Positions 9,997 to 21,989 of a stretch of DNA of 64,000 bases are shown in pieces. The position numbers and the translations under genes are program-made. The notes under the pieces were generated by a model. The model worked only from the letters and a program-made list of their open reading frames with translations, ran no database searches and was not told the origin of the DNA. The DNA comes from Herbaspirillum robiniae (GTDB lineage Bacteria > Pseudomonadota > Gammaproteobacteria > Burkholderiales > Burkholderiaceae_D), in contig NZ_NJGU01000007.1 in the NCBI RefSeq assembly GCF_002213415.1, positions 62,001 through 126,000 on the forward strand, read 5' to 3'. Positions within the stretch are counted from its first letter, which is position 1. Each line of letters opens with the position of its first letter.

Positions 9997-11172
9997 ATGG
10001 ACATTTCTTCGCAGCATGAACACGGCGCCGACGACCGGGATCCGGCCAGTCTTGAGGCCTGGCTGAGACTGACGCTGGCCGACGGCATCGGCCCCGAGGG
10101 CGGACGTCGCCTGCTGGCCGCGTTTGGCCTGCCAGGCCATGTCCTGAAGGCCGGGCGCGCCGCGCTGGAAGCCGTCGTCACGCCGCGCGCGGCAGCGGCG
10201 TTGCTGGGCACGCCCGGCGCCGTGCAGCGGGCCCGCATCGCCGCCACGCTGGCCTGGGCGCAGCAGCCCGGCCACGCCATCGTGACGCTGGCCGATCCGC
10301 AGTATCCGTCGTCCCTGCTCAACATCGCCGATCCGCCCCTGCTGCTCTACGTGAGGGGTAACGCGGCGCTGTTGCGCGCCGAGGCGCTGGCGGTGGTCGG
10401 CAGCCGCAATGCCACCGCGCAGGGGCAGGCGCATGCGGAGCGCTTTTCGGAACAGGCCAGCCGCGCCGGCCTGGCGATCGTCTCCGGCCTGGCGCTGGGC
10501 ATCGACGCGGCGGCGCATGAGGGCGGATTGCGCGGCCCGGGCTCGACCGTGGCCGTGATCGGCACTGGCATCGATATCGACTATCCGCTGCGCAACCGCG
10601 CGCTGGCGCAGCGCATCGCGCAGCAGGGCTGCATCGTCAGCGAATACCCTTTGGGCATGCCGCCGCTGGCGGCCAATTTCCCGCGTCGCAACCGGCTGAT
10701 CTCGGGCCTGGCGCGCGCGGTGCTGGTGGTGGAGGCGGCGGCGCAATCGGGCTCGCTGATCACCGCGCGCATGGCGGCCGAGCAGGGGCGCGACGTGTTC
10801 GCCATTCCGGGCTCCATCCATTCACCGCTGGCCAAGGGTTGCCACCAGCTGATCCGCCAGGGCGCCAAGCTGGTCGAGACCGTGCAGGACATCCTCGAAG
10901 AAATGCCGGTGGCGCGGAGAATTCCTGCGGTTGCTGCAATGGCAACGGATGAGGTTCAGGCTTGTCGTTCCGGCATCGAAAAGGGCGTCGAAAACGGCGA
11001 TGCGGAAGCGGCAGTTGTCATGCATGCAATGGGCTTCGACCCGGTCGATTCCGACACCCTGGCGTTGCGCTGCAAGCTTGACGCGGCGCGGCTTTCAGGA
11101 CTGCTGCTGATGCTGGAGCTGGAGGGCCGGATCGAGGTGTTGCCGGGAGGGCGCTACCGCCGCCTGGGGTGA
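9997..11172 (+). CDS. dprA: DNA-processing protein DprA
   Basis: A 391-residue DprA/Smf protein that loads RecA on incoming single-stranded DNA during transformation. An N-terminal SAM-like region (about 20-90) precedes the Rossmann-like fold, with VVGSRNATAQG, SGLALGIDAAAHEGGL and GTGIDIDYP as the signatures. The C-terminal winged-helix (from about residue 340) has PVDSDTLALRCKLDAARLSGLLLMLELEGRIEVLPGGRYRR, as in full-length DprA. ATG 9997 follows GAGGACCAGCGT; an upstream ATG at 9964 has poorer support. It is followed by smg, the usual order in betaproteobacteria. Confidence 0.94.
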   Translation: MDISSQHEHGADDRDPASLEAWLRLTLADGIGPEGGRRLLAAFGLPGHVLKAGRAALEAVVTPRAAAALLGTPGAVQRARIAATLAWAQQPGHAIVTLADPQYPSSLLNIADPPLLLYVRGNAALLRAEALAVVGSRNATAQGQAHAERFSEQASRAGLAIVSGLALGIDAAAHEGGLRGPGSTVAVIGTGIDIDYPLRNRALAQRIAQQGCIVSEYPLGMPPLAANFPRRNRLISGLARAVLVVEAAAQSGSLITARMAAEQGRDVFAIPGSIHSPLAKGCHQLIRQGAKLVETVQDILEEMPVARRIPAVAAMATDEVQACRSGIEKGVENGDAEAAVVMHAMGFDPVDSDTLALRCKLDAARLSGLLLMLELEGRIEVLPGGRYRRLG

Positions 11173-11259
11173 TCAAATTTATGCACCGCGATCGGCGAAA
11201 TCCTGCCATACTGGACTCGCCGACTTGTGTATTCACACCCTTCGCGATAGAGTAGACCT

Positions 11260-11736
11260 ATGTTTGATGTCCTCGTTTACCTGTACGAAACCTACTATCG
11301 CCCGGATGCCTGCCCCGAACCGGAGGCCCTGGTCAAGAAGTTGTCCGCGATAGGTTTTGAAGAAGAAGAAATCTCGCAGGCGCTCGGATGGCTGACCGAT
11401 CTTGAAGTCGCCAACCACGAATTTGCCGACAGCTACCCCCAGCAAACCGCTTTTTCTTTCGGCACCCGCATCTACGCGCGCCAGGAGACCGACGTGCTGG
11501 GCGTGGAAGCCATCGGTTTCATCCAATTCCTCGAATCGGCCAAGATGCTCGACGCCATGCAGCGCGAGATCGTGGTCGAACGCGCGCTGGCGGCCGGCGA
11601 AGTGCCGATCACGCTCGAAAAGCTCAAGGTCATCGTGCTGATGGTGCTGTGGAGCCAGGGCAAGGAGCCGGACGGCCTGATGTTCGAAGAGCTCTTCCTC
11701 GACGAGGACGAGAACGAACCGCGCCTGCTGCACTGA
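11260..11736 (+). CDS. smg: Smg family protein (DUF494)
   Basis: A 158-residue acidic protein beginning [21 protein letters not shown], the standard start of Smg/DUF494. The length matches E. coli Smg (157). The family is widely conserved between dprA and topoisomerase genes, but its molecular function is unknown. It starts 87 bp after dprA, likely in the same transcript, and a stem-loop at 11797-11818 follows. Confidence 0.93.
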   Translation: MFDVLVYLYETYYRPDACPEPEALVKKLSAIGFEEEEISQALGWLTDLEVANHEFADSYPQQTAFSFGTRIYARQETDVLGVEAIGFIQFLESAKMLDAMQREIVVERALAAGEVPITLEKLKVIVLMVLWSQGKEPDGLMFEELFLDEDENEPRLLH

Positions 11737-11796
11737 ACGGCGCATTTGGGGCAGCGTTGCCAGCCTGTCCACATAAACTTGCATGAAACGCTGATC

Positions 11797-11818
11797 CGGC
11801 AAGCCTTCGGGCTTGCCG
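11797..11818 (+). terminator. Intrinsic terminator after smg
   Basis: A 9-bp stem CGGCAAGCC/GGCTTGCCG with a TTCG tetraloop, followed by TTTCATTT. It lies 60 bp past the smg stop and would separate dprA-smg from topB. The rest of the 316-bp gap (11737-12052) holds no gene that I can support; it presumably contains the topB promoter. Confidence 0.8.
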
Positions 11819-12052
11819 TTTCATTTGCATCACGCTTATCATTCCCCCGCATCGGCCCGATATTGGCTACTATATAAAAATTCCGTTGTTCAGAAGCAAT
11901 GAAAGCGCTGGCAGCACGCCACGCGGGCTGCAGGCAGGGTTTTCGCGCGCTTCGGGCGACATGGAGTTGTTTCGGGAGGTCCCGGCCCCAGATGGGCCTG
12001 ACGATTCATCGACGCACTCCAGCAACCGACCTCTCTCTAGAGACCCATACCT

Positions 12053-14713
<2,661 letters not shown>

Positions 14714-14734
14714 GTCTGGCTGCTCCCCAAAGAG

Positions 14735-14768
14735 AAAACCCTCGCGGTGCGAATCGCGAGGGTTTTTT
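14735..14768 (+). terminator. Intrinsic terminator after topB
   Basis: A 12-bp stem (14735-14746 with 14755-14766) around an 8-nt loop, ending in six T residues. It lies 21 bp past the topB stop and is a textbook rho-independent terminator. Confidence 0.93.
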
Positions 14769-14804
14769 CATGGGTGGCGCAACGGCGGTTGATGCATGAC
14801 GAAC

Positions 14805-14916
14805 GTCGCTGGGTTCTCGCTTTCGCGGCGACGACGGTAGTGGGGCAGTCCTTGCGACGGATGTATCGGTCGCTGCCTCAGTGTCGTCCCCGCGAAAGCG
14901 GGGAGCCAGCGTCGTT
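14805..14916. repeat. REP-like palindromic repeat doublet, copy 1
   Basis: Two related units face each other: 14805-14835 (GTCGCTGGGTTCTCGCTTTC and onward) and 14883-14916 (GTCGTCCCCGCGAAAGCGGG and onward). Each has an internal hairpin around CCCGCGAAAGCGGG or its degenerate complement, with a flanking CGTCGCTGG-type tail. The same unit pair occurs at 48501-48590 in the opposite relative order. This is the structure of dispersed REP/BIME elements. It sits between the topB terminator and xth. Confidence 0.8.
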
Positions 14917-14944
14917 GGCGGCCGTAGCGACCGAGCGGCTGCGC

Positions 14945-15721
14945 TCAGCCCGCGTAGTTAACAGTCAGCGGCGCGTGGTCCGAGAAGCGCGCTTCCTTGT
15001 AGATGGCCGCGCTCTGCGCGCGCCCCGCGATGCCCTGGGTCGCCACGTGATAGTCGATGCGCCATCCCACATTGTTGGCCCAGGCCTGGCCGCGGTTGCT
15101 CCACCAGGTGTAGGCGTCGCCGGTGGTGTCCGGATGCAGCAGGCGGTAGACGTCGACCAGCTTGAGCTCGTCGAAGATGCGTGTCATCCAGGCGCGTTCT
15201 TCCGGCAGGAAGCCGGAGTTCTTCTGGTTGCTCTTCCAGTTCTTCAGGTCGATTTCCTTGTGGGCGATGTTCCAGTCGCCGCAGATCACGATCTCGCGGC
15301 CGCTCTTTTCCAGCTCCACCAGGTGCGGCAGGAACACCTCCATGAAGCGGAACTTGGCCTGCTGGCGCTCGTCGCTGGAGGAGCCCGAGGGCGCGTACAG
15401 CGAGATCACGGTGAGGTCGCCGTAGTCGCATTCGACATAGCGTCCTTCGTCGTCGAACTCGGTATTGCCGAAGCCGATGCGCACCGCATCCGGCTCGCGC
15501 TTGCTGTAGACGCCGACGCCGGAATAGCCCTTCTTCTGCGCATAGTGGAAGTGGCCGACGTAGCCGGGCGGGGTCAGGAATTGTTCGGTCATGTCGGCCG
15601 CCTGGGCCTTCAGTTCCTGCACGCAGACGAAGTCGGGCGACTCCTTCTGCAGCCATTCGAAGAAGCCTTTTTTGGCCGCGGAGCGGATGCCGTTGAGATT
15701 GGCGGAGACGATTTTTGGCAT
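14945..15721 (-). CDS. xth: Exodeoxyribonuclease III
   Basis: A 258-residue AP endonuclease/exonuclease III of the EEP fold. It starts [20 protein letters not shown]; the motifs VCVQELKA (metal-binding Glu), GDWNIAH (catalytic Asp/Asn) and the C-terminal SDHAPL (catalytic Asp-His) are present. It cleaves abasic sites in base-excision repair. The start at 15721 is conserved in the family; an upstream in-frame start at 15772 adds 17 atypical residues. It is divergent from pyrE, with 147 bp between the two starts, and the REP doublet lies downstream. Confidence 0.94.
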   Translation of the reverse strand: MPKIVSANLNGIRSAAKKGFFEWLQKESPDFVCVQELKAQAADMTEQFLTPPGYVGHFHYAQKKGYSGVGVYSKREPDAVRIGFGNTEFDDEGRYVECDYGDLTVISLYAPSGSSSDERQQAKFRFMEVFLPHLVELEKSGREIVICGDWNIAHKEIDLKNWKSNQKNSGFLPEERAWMTRIFDELKLVDVYRLLHPDTTGDAYTWWSNRGQAWANNVGWRIDYHVATQGIAGRAQSAAIYKEARFSDHAPLTVNYAG

Positions 15722-15868
15722 GGTCTGATCCTGCAAAGTAAGGCCGGTAGCATAACCGATAGGGCGTTTCATTTAAAATATCGGTCTGATTTCGCTGCGC
15801 GCCGTGCTTGCCGGCAGGTAAGCATGCGCTGCGCCAGCCTTCGTTACACTTTTCCCCGGGAATGCATT

Positions 15869-16528
15869 TTGAGCAACTTGAGACAAGAATTCATCGAATT
15901 CGCCGTGTCGGCCGGCGTGCTGCGCTTTGGCGAGTTCGTCACCAAGGCGGGCCGTACCTCGCCCTATTTCTTCAACGCCGGCCTGTTTTCCGAAGGCGCG
16001 ACGCTGGCCCAGGTGGCGCGCTTCTACGCGCAGACGCTGGCCGACTCCGGCATCGAATACGACATGCTGTTCGGCCCCGCCTACAAGGGCATCACGCTGG
16101 CGTCGGCCACCGCCGTCGCGCTGGCGGGCATGGGCCGCAACGTGCCCTTCGCCTTCAACCGCAAGGAAGCCAAGGACCACGGCGAGGGCGGCACCATCGT
16201 CGGCGCCAAGCTGGCCGGCAAGGTCGTCATCATCGACGACGTGATTTCGGCCGGCACCTCGGTGCGCGAGTCGGTGGACATGATCCGCGCCGCCGGCGCC
16301 ACGCCCTGCGCGGTGCTGATCGCGCTGGATCGCATGGAGCGCTCGGGCAAGGACGGCGCGCTGTCGGAGCATTCGGCGGTGCAGGAAGTGGCCAAGGAAT
16401 ACGGCATGCCGGTGATCTCCATCGGCAACCTGAATGACCTGTTCGAGTACATCTCCAACGGCGGCGATGCGCGCCTGAGCCAGTACAAGGATGCGGTGGC
16501 CGCCTACCGCACGCGCTACGGCGTCTGA
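15869..16528 (+). CDS. pyrE: Orotate phosphoribosyltransferase (TTG start)
   Basis: A 219-residue enzyme making orotidine 5'-monophosphate from orotate and PRPP in pyrimidine synthesis. The PRPP-binding loop reads [13 protein letters not shown], and [12 protein letters not shown] plus [10 protein letters not shown] are PyrE signatures. The best start is TTG at 15869, giving the standard N-terminus [22 protein letters not shown]. The ATG 5 bp upstream (15863) is out of frame, and the only in-frame alternatives further up add a poor extension. The length matches the family (about 213-220). It stands alone between xth and a terminator. Confidence 0.93.
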   Translation: MSNLRQEFIEFAVSAGVLRFGEFVTKAGRTSPYFFNAGLFSEGATLAQVARFYAQTLADSGIEYDMLFGPAYKGITLASATAVALAGMGRNVPFAFNRKEAKDHGEGGTIVGAKLAGKVVIIDDVISAGTSVRESVDMIRAAGATPCAVLIALDRMERSGKDGALSEHSAVQEVAKEYGMPVISIGNLNDLFEYISNGGDARLSQYKDAVAAYRTRYGV

Positions 16529-16566
16529 TCCACTGCAAGCGCCAGGCGATGCCGGGCGATTCAGGC

Positions 16567-16600
16567 AAAAGGGCTGCATCCGGAGATGCAGCCCTTTTTG
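16567..16600. terminator. Intrinsic terminator between pyrE and the convergent LapA gene
   Basis: A 13-bp stem AAAAGGGCTGCAT / ATGCAGCCCTTTT with loop CCGGAG, followed by TGTTTTT. It is A-rich on the left and T-rich on the right, so it can act for both pyrE and the convergent gene ending at 16622. Confidence 0.93.
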
Positions 16601-16621
16601 TTTTTCGCGCCGCAGCGGGAT

Positions 16622-17119
16622 TCAGAGCGGCTTGATCACGCCGGCCACGCTGTGGCGCTGCAGGCGGTCGTCCAGCTCGCCGACCTGGGCCGCCACGGCG
16701 TTCTCGGTCTGCTCCACGCGCAGGCTCAGGTCTTTTTGCAGCCCGTCCAGCCGCTGCGCCAGCAGGGTCTGCTGCTCGGTCTGGCGGCGCGCCAGCTGTT
16801 CCAGTTCGGCCTTCAGGAAGCCGCGCAGCTCATTGAAGCGCGAGTGCTCGGCCTGGTCGGCCAGATCGCGCTGCGCCTCCAGCTGCTTGGTCAGGCGCCG
16901 GCTTTCCAGCATCACGCTGGTCTGCAGCGCCAGGATGTAGAGCAGGAAGAAGGCGGTCAGCACCACCACCACGCCCAGCATCACCGCGCCCAGCGGCGCC
17001 TGGAAGTCGGAGTAGATCAGCGACAGCGTGGTGGGTGCCGTGAAGGCGGTCCAGTTGACCGCGGCGAAGATGGCGACCAGCACCAGCAATACGATCAGGA
17101 AAACGGTTCGGAATCTCAT
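16622..17119 (-). CDS. LapA-domain inner-membrane protein with coiled-coil tail
   Basis: A 165-residue protein with two transmembrane helices (about 5-25 and 43-66), in the arrangement of LapA/DUF1049 proteins (VFLIVLLVLVAIFAAVNWTA ... GAVMLGVVVVLTAFFLLYIL). A long Gln/Glu/Arg-rich cytoplasmic segment follows (about 75-155), predicted as coiled coil. LapA-type proteins assist lipopolysaccharide assembly or its control; this one is longer than E. coli LapA (about 100 residues). The start at 17119 has an excellent AGGAGG ribosome site. It is a single gene, with a terminator on each side. Confidence 0.78.
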   Translation of the reverse strand: MRFRTVFLIVLLVLVAIFAAVNWTAFTAPTTLSLIYSDFQAPLGAVMLGVVVVLTAFFLLYILALQTSVMLESRRLTKQLEAQRDLADQAEHSRFNELRGFLKAELEQLARRQTEQQTLLAQRLDGLQKDLSLRVEQTENAVAAQVGELDDRLQRHSVAGVIKPL

Positions 17120-17277
17120 TGCAGCCTCCTGTTGTGGGTTTGTTTGCAGGCACGCAATTGCGGCATTGCGGTGAGAGGGCTTGCCATCCAGGCAAGCTGA
17201 GCCGGTTGGACTGCCGTGGCGCCGGCGATGTTCCTCGGAAGTGTCCGCGGGGAAATCTTTCCGATGCTGCGCGGCCA

Positions 17278-17305
17278 TAAAAAAACGCCGGCGATGGCCG
17301 GCGTT
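17278..17305 (-). terminator. Intrinsic terminator after the TlpA-like gene
   Basis: Hairpin CGCCGGC-GATG-GCCGGCG with a run of seven A residues on the left, i.e. a U-tract for leftward transcription. It lies just past the stop of the TlpA-like gene at 17326. Confidence 0.88.
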
Positions 17306-17325
17306 CGATGTCAGGGCGGCAAGCT

Positions 17326-17853
<528 letters not shown>

Positions 17854-17969
17854 GGGTTGGCTCCGAAGACGGTGATGTCCTGCCGCAGGATACGCTCACG
17901 GCGGCATGACGGGAAACCCGGCCATTATAGCCGTCCCGGCCGGATCCTGCGGGCGGCGGCCGGATATGA

Positions 17970-17994
17970 AAACCGCCGGACGGGCCGGCGGTTT
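17970..17994 (-). terminator. Intrinsic terminator after dolP
   Basis: A 10-bp stem AAACCGCCGG/CCGGCGGTTT with a 5-nt loop, located 28 bp past the dolP stop. Read leftward, the T-rich arm is short (TTTTC), so termination may be moderate. Confidence 0.72.
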
Positions 17995-18022
17995 GACTTG
18001 CATCAGGTGAAGGAACGTTCGC

Positions 18023-18682
18023 TCAGCTGGTCGACTTGTTCTCGCTGGCCGGCTTGCGCTGGTAATCCTTCAGCTCTTCTTCCGAGATGTACTCGTAGAG
18101 GGTGACCACTTTTTGCACGCCCGACACGCCGCTGGCGATCTTGGCGCCCAGCTGGCCTTCGCGCTGGGTCACGCGGCCCATCATGTAGACGATGCCGCGC
18201 TCGGTGGTGACCTTGAAGGCGCTGGAGTACAGCGTCTTGTCGTCCACCAGGCTGGCCAGGACCTTGCTGGTGGTGAGCGCATCGCTGGAGCGCGAGGAGA
18301 AGCTCGACGAGGGGGCGATTTCCAGTTCGTTGTACACGGTGTCAACGTTCTCGATGCCCTTGACTTCGCGTTCGGCGGCGGCCTTGGAGGCCTCGTCAGG
18401 CACTTCGCCCGACAGCAGCACCCTGCGGTTGAAGGCGGTCACGTTGACGTGGGAGCCGGCGGCCACAACGCCCGGAATACGGTTCTCGCCCTTGACCACG
18501 ATCGATTTGTCTTCAGTCTGCGCACCCAGCGTGCGGCGGTCGGTGGCCGCGAAGGTGGTGGCCAGCGCACCGCCGGCGAACACCGCGAAACAGCCCTGCA
18601 GGCTCACGGCGAGCATGCCGCCCAGCGCCACGGCCGCCAGCGGGCGGCGCATCCTTGTCAACAACGATCGTGCTTCACTCAT
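18023..18682 (-). CDS. dolP: Outer-membrane lipoprotein with two BON domains (YraP/DolP-like)
   Basis: A 219-residue lipoprotein. The signal peptide ends in lipobox LQGC, and two BON domains follow (about 60-125 and 135-200). The second holds the [31 protein letters not shown] pattern. E. coli DolP binds anionic phospholipid in the outer membrane and helps maintain envelope integrity. The start at 18682 is 9 nt after GGAG and overlaps the end of the SIS-domain gene by 8 bp; a TTG at 18697 is the other option. Position after yraO matches the E. coli yraL-yraP order. Confidence 0.9.
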   Translation of the reverse strand: MSEARSLLTRMRRPLAAVALGGMLAVSLQGCFAVFAGGALATTFAATDRRTLGAQTEDKSIVVKGENRIPGVVAAGSHVNVTAFNRRVLLSGEVPDEASKAAAEREVKGIENVDTVYNELEIAPSSSFSSRSSDALTTSKVLASLVDDKTLYSSAFKVTTERGIVYMMGRVTQREGQLGAKIASGVSGVQKVVTLYEYISEEELKDYQRKPASENKSTS

Positions 18683-19271
18683 TCGCATCATCTCCAAAAA
18701 GCGCGACGTCGATGCCGTCGCAAATGCAGTGCAGGGTCACCAGATGCACTTCCTGGATGCGCGCGGTACGTTCATGCGGCACGCAGATATGTACATCGGC
18801 GTCAGTCAGAACCTTGCCGATCTTGCCGCCGCCCTTGCCGGTCAGCGCCACCACGCGCATGTCGCGTTCGTGCGCCACGTCGATGGCGGCCAGGATGTTG
18901 CCCGAATTGCCCGAGGTGGAAAACGCCAGCAAGACGTCGCCCGCCTGGCCGAAGGCCTGGACCTGCTTCGAGAAGATTTCCTGGTAGCTGTAGTCGTTGC
19001 CGACCGCGGTAAGGATGGAGCTGTCGGTGGTCAGCGCCATGGCCGGCAGCGGCAGGCGTTCGCGTTCGAACCGGCCGACCAGTTCAGCGGCGAAGTGCTG
19101 GCTGTCGGCGGCCGATCCGCCGTTGCCGCAGGCAAGGATCTTGTTGCCATTCGACAGCGCCGTGAACATAAGTTCAATAGCCTGCTCGATGGGTTGCGCC
19201 AGCACATTGGCTGCTTTCATCTTCAGGTCGGCGCTTTCCTGGAAATGGGCGAGGATACGAGGATTCGTCAT
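18675..19271 (-). CDS. diaA: SIS-domain protein, DiaA/phosphoheptose isomerase family
   Basis: A 198-residue SIS-fold protein with the sugar-phosphate-binding signatures [17 protein letters not shown] and [11 protein letters not shown]. By sequence it could be GmhA (sedoheptulose-7-phosphate isomerase) or DiaA (the DnaA-binding initiation factor). Its place between yraN and dolP is that of yraO/diaA in E. coli, which favours DiaA. The C-terminal [15 protein letters not shown] keeps the residues that GmhA uses, so isomerase activity cannot be excluded. The stop overlaps the dolP start. Confidence 0.83.
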   Translation of the reverse strand: MTNPRILAHFQESADLKMKAANVLAQPIEQAIELMFTALSNGNKILACGNGGSAADSQHFAAELVGRFERERLPLPAMALTTDSSILTAVGNDYSYQEIFSKQVQAFGQAGDVLLAFSTSGNSGNILAAIDVAHERDMRVVALTGKGGGKIGKVLTDADVHICVPHERTARIQEVHLVTLHCICDGIDVALFGDDANE

Positions 19272-19401
19272 AGTGGCTGGGATTATAGTTGAGTTGGACC
19301 GGGCTCAGCCCGTACAAATCGTAAAGAAAGGTTTCGGGCCGGCGACCCCGACATGATACCGCTGCGGGCCGCGCGGCACGAGCTTTTGCCGCATCCCGGG
19401 C

Positions 19402-19809
19402 CTAGCTTTCGATGGCGTTGCGCAGCCATTCCAGGCCGGCGCCGTCGAAGCCGACCACGTCGAAGCGGCAGGCCGGCGGCGAGCCGTAGCGTTGCAGGAA
19501 GGTTTGCGCCGCCACGATCAGGCGGCGCTGCTTGGCCGGCGTCACGCTGGCCGCGGCGCCCCCGTAGGTGCGGCCGGCGCGGGCCCGCACCTCGACGAAC
19601 ACCAGCGATGCGCCGTCGCGCATGATCAGGTCGATCTCGCCGCCTTTGCAGCGGAAATTGCGCTCCACCAACTCCAGGCCATGCCGGCGCAGGTGCGCCA
19701 GCGCGGCATCCTCGGCCGCGTCGCCGGTGCGCTGGCGGCCGGTGCGGGCGTCGCCCGCATCGTCTGCCCGCCCTGCCGGGGAGCGTCGCCAGGCGTCCAG
19801 CAAGCCCAT
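19402..19809 (-). CDS. yraN: YraN family protein (UPF0102), endonuclease-like
   Basis: A 135-residue protein with the YraN core: GDAAEDAALAHLRRHGLELVERNFRCKGGEIDLIMRDG, then LVFVEVRAR. The E-D-(x)n-E-x-R pattern resembles Holliday-junction resolvase/restriction-like nuclease folds; no activity is proven for the family. The first 30 residues are poorly conserved and basic. It starts 12 bp past the stop of the LpoA-like gene, so the two are likely co-transcribed, as in E. coli yraM-yraN. Confidence 0.9.
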   Translation of the reverse strand: MGLLDAWRRSPAGRADDAGDARTGRQRTGDAAEDAALAHLRRHGLELVERNFRCKGGEIDLIMRDGASLVFVEVRARAGRTYGGAAASVTPAKQRRLIVAAQTFLQRYGSPPACRFDVVGFDGAGLEWLRNAIES

Positions 19810-19821
19810 CGTCGCAACCGC

Positions 19822-21057
19822 TCAGTACTGGTCGGCGGTGGGAACGGGCAGGCCGTTCTGGAACACCGCCTGGGTTTCCTGGCGCTGGAAGTAGGTGGCG
19901 CCGCCGCCGATCATGTTGACGTTCAGCCGTCCGGTGACGCCGTCCAGGTCGAAGCCGGAGCGGCGCTGGGCGATTTCGTGGGCGATGCGGTAGGCGTCGA
20001 TGCCCAGCGCATACAGGCGCGCCAGATCGGGATTGGGGCGGTCGTTTTCATTGCCGGCCGGGCGCGGATAGCGCGAGACGGCGACGTTGTCCGGCTCCAG
20101 CTGCCAGGGGATGTCGATCAGCCTCACGCCCTCCAGTTCGGGCAGCTTGTCGTTGGGGTTGTCGCGGCTGAGGGTGAAGGGATTGATCTGCGAGGTGCCG
20201 TAGATCGGCAGCTCGGTGCCGACCGCGCTGCGCAGCTGCACCACCTGGGATGCGTCCAGCGCGGCGAAGATCAGCGCCGGTTTTTCCTGTTCGATGCGCT
20301 TGGCCAGTTGCGCCAGGCCGGGCGCCGACAGCGCATTGCCGGGCGTGGAGAGCTCCAGCGTCTCGGCCTGCAATCCGAGCTGGCGGGCGCGCGCCTGGAA
20401 GGAACGCGCCGCGCGCTTTTGCCAGGCCACCGGCGTGGCGATGGCGAAGATCTTGCCGGGCGCCTTTTCCTTCTCGACCCAGTTGGCCACCTGGCGCGCC
20501 TCGTCGTCGATGGACAGGCCCACCGTCAGCATCATCGGCGGCAGCTGCGCCTCGGTCTCGCCGGGCAGGTCGGGCTGCGCCAGCGCGATGGTGGGCTTGG
20601 TGACGCGACCGCTCTGGGCCACGGCGGTGACGGCGCTGCGCGAGAGCGGGCCGATCAGGATGTCGAACCTGGCCGAGGCGTCGTCGTAGGCGCGCTGCAT
20701 GTCGGGCACCGAGTCGCCGGTTTCGATGATGGCCAGCTGGATGTTGTCCTTCTGGCGCGAATAGGCGGTCAGGAAGCCGGTGCGCACCGCGTCGGCGGCG
20801 GCGCCGAACATGCCGCCGCGGTTGGGCAGCAGCAGCGCCATGCGGACCGGCGCGGGCGCGGCGGCGGCCTGCTGCATCGGCGGTTGCGTCGCGTCGGGCC
20901 CGGCCGGCGGCGCCGGATCGGCGGCCGGAGCCTGGATCACCGGCGCGGCCTGGGCCAGCAGGGGTACACTGTCGGCTGCCGACGCAGGCGATGCCGCGAA
21001 CCAGAGTCCGCCCAGCACGCCCCCGAGCGCGGCCATTTTTTTGAATCCAGTGAACAT
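19822..21057 (-). CDS. Penicillin-binding protein activator, LpoA/YraM-like
   Basis: A 411-residue exported protein with a signal peptide ending near SPASAAD (residue 28). The rest is a type I periplasmic-binding fold (VRMALLLPNRGGMFGAAADAVRTGFLTAYSRQ) corresponding to the C-terminal half of E. coli LpoA; the N-terminal TPR half of LpoA is missing and there is no lipobox cysteine. LpoA activates PBP1A from the outer membrane; whether this short form does so is inference. The start lies only 13 bp from the divergent rsmI start, so their promoters must overlap. Confidence 0.85.
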   Translation of the reverse strand: MFTGFKKMAALGGVLGGLWFAASPASAADSVPLLAQAAPVIQAPAADPAPPAGPDATQPPMQQAAAAPAPVRMALLLPNRGGMFGAAADAVRTGFLTAYSRQKDNIQLAIIETGDSVPDMQRAYDDASARFDILIGPLSRSAVTAVAQSGRVTKPTIALAQPDLPGETEAQLPPMMLTVGLSIDDEARQVANWVEKEKAPGKIFAIATPVAWQKRAARSFQARARQLGLQAETLELSTPGNALSAPGLAQLAKRIEQEKPALIFAALDASQVVQLRSAVGTELPIYGTSQINPFTLSRDNPNDKLPELEGVRLIDIPWQLEPDNVAVSRYPRPAGNENDRPNPDLARLYALGIDAYRIAHEIAQRRSGFDLDGVTGRLNVNMIGGGATYFQRQETQAVFQNGLPVPTADQY

Positions 21058-21070
21058 TCCGCCTCCTCCA

Positions 21071-21967
21071 ATGAATCAGAATTCGAGCGTAGCCGCTTCC
21101 ATCCTGTCTGATGCCGCCCAGCAAAACTATCCGGTGTCGGCATTATATGTGCTGGCCACGCCCATCGGGAACGCATGCGACATTACGTTGCGCGCGCTCC
21201 ACGTGCTGGCCATCGCCGACGCCGTGGCCTGCGAGGACACCCGCAACACCAGCCAGCTGCTGCAGCGCTACGGCCTGTCCAAGCAGCTGGTGGCGGCGCA
21301 CGAGCACAACGAGCGCGAGGCCGCCGACAAGATCGTCGAGCGCCTGCGCGCCGGCCAGCGCGTGGCGCTGGTGTCGGACGCCGGCACGCCGGCCGTGTCC
21401 GACCCCGGCGCGCGCGTGGTCGATGCGGTGCGCGCCGCCGGCCTGCAAGTGGTGCCGCTGCCCGGCGCCTCGGCGGCGGTCACGGCCTTGTCGGCCTCGG
21501 GCCTGACGGACGAGCGTTTTCATTTCGCCGGCTTCCTGCCGAGCAAGGCGCGCCAGCGCGAAACGGCGCTGCAGGAGCTGGCCGCGATGCGGGCGGCGCT
21601 GGTGTTCTACGAAGCGCCGCACCGCATCGTCGAGACGGTGCAGGCCATGCTGCAGGTGTTCGGCCCCGAGCGCCGCGTGGTGCTGGCGCGCGAGCTGACC
21701 AAGCTGTTCGAGAGCATCCATCGCTGCGCACTGGGCGAAGCGCCGGCCTGGCTGGAAGAGGACGCCAACCGCCAGCGCGGCGAATTCGTGGTGCTGGTGG
21801 AAGGCGCGCCGGCCACCGATGGCGACGAGGCCGACGCCGAGCGCGTGCTGCGCATCCTGCTGGAAGAGTTGCCGGTCAAGCAGGCCGCTTCGCTGGCCGC
21901 GCAGATCACCGGAAAAAAGAAGAACGCGCTCTACGACCGCGCGCTGGAAATCAAGGACGGCGCCTGA
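21071..21967 (+). CDS. rsmI: 16S rRNA (cytidine(1402)-2'-O)-methyltransferase
   Basis: A 298-residue tetrapyrrole-methylase-fold enzyme. LYVLATPIGNACDITLRAL, CEDTRNTSQLLQRYG, VSDAGTPAVSDPGARVV and FHFAGFLPSKARQR are RsmI signatures, and the C-terminal KKKNALYDRALEI is typical. It 2'-O-methylates C1402 in 16S rRNA. ATG 21071 lacks a ribosome site on its own strand (the upstream purines belong to the opposite gene), so the true start may be a little downstream. It is divergent from the lpoA-like gene, the yraL/yraM arrangement. Confidence 0.93.
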   Translation: MNQNSSVAASILSDAAQQNYPVSALYVLATPIGNACDITLRALHVLAIADAVACEDTRNTSQLLQRYGLSKQLVAAHEHNEREAADKIVERLRAGQRVALVSDAGTPAVSDPGARVVDAVRAAGLQVVPLPGASAAVTALSASGLTDERFHFAGFLPSKARQRETALQELAAMRAALVFYEAPHRIVETVQAMLQVFGPERRVVLARELTKLFESIHRCALGEAPAWLEEDANRQRGEFVVLVEGAPATDGDEADAERVLRILLEELPVKQAASLAAQITGKKKNALYDRALEIKDGA

Positions 21968-21989
21968 GGCGCCCGCCCGCGTCGGCGCC

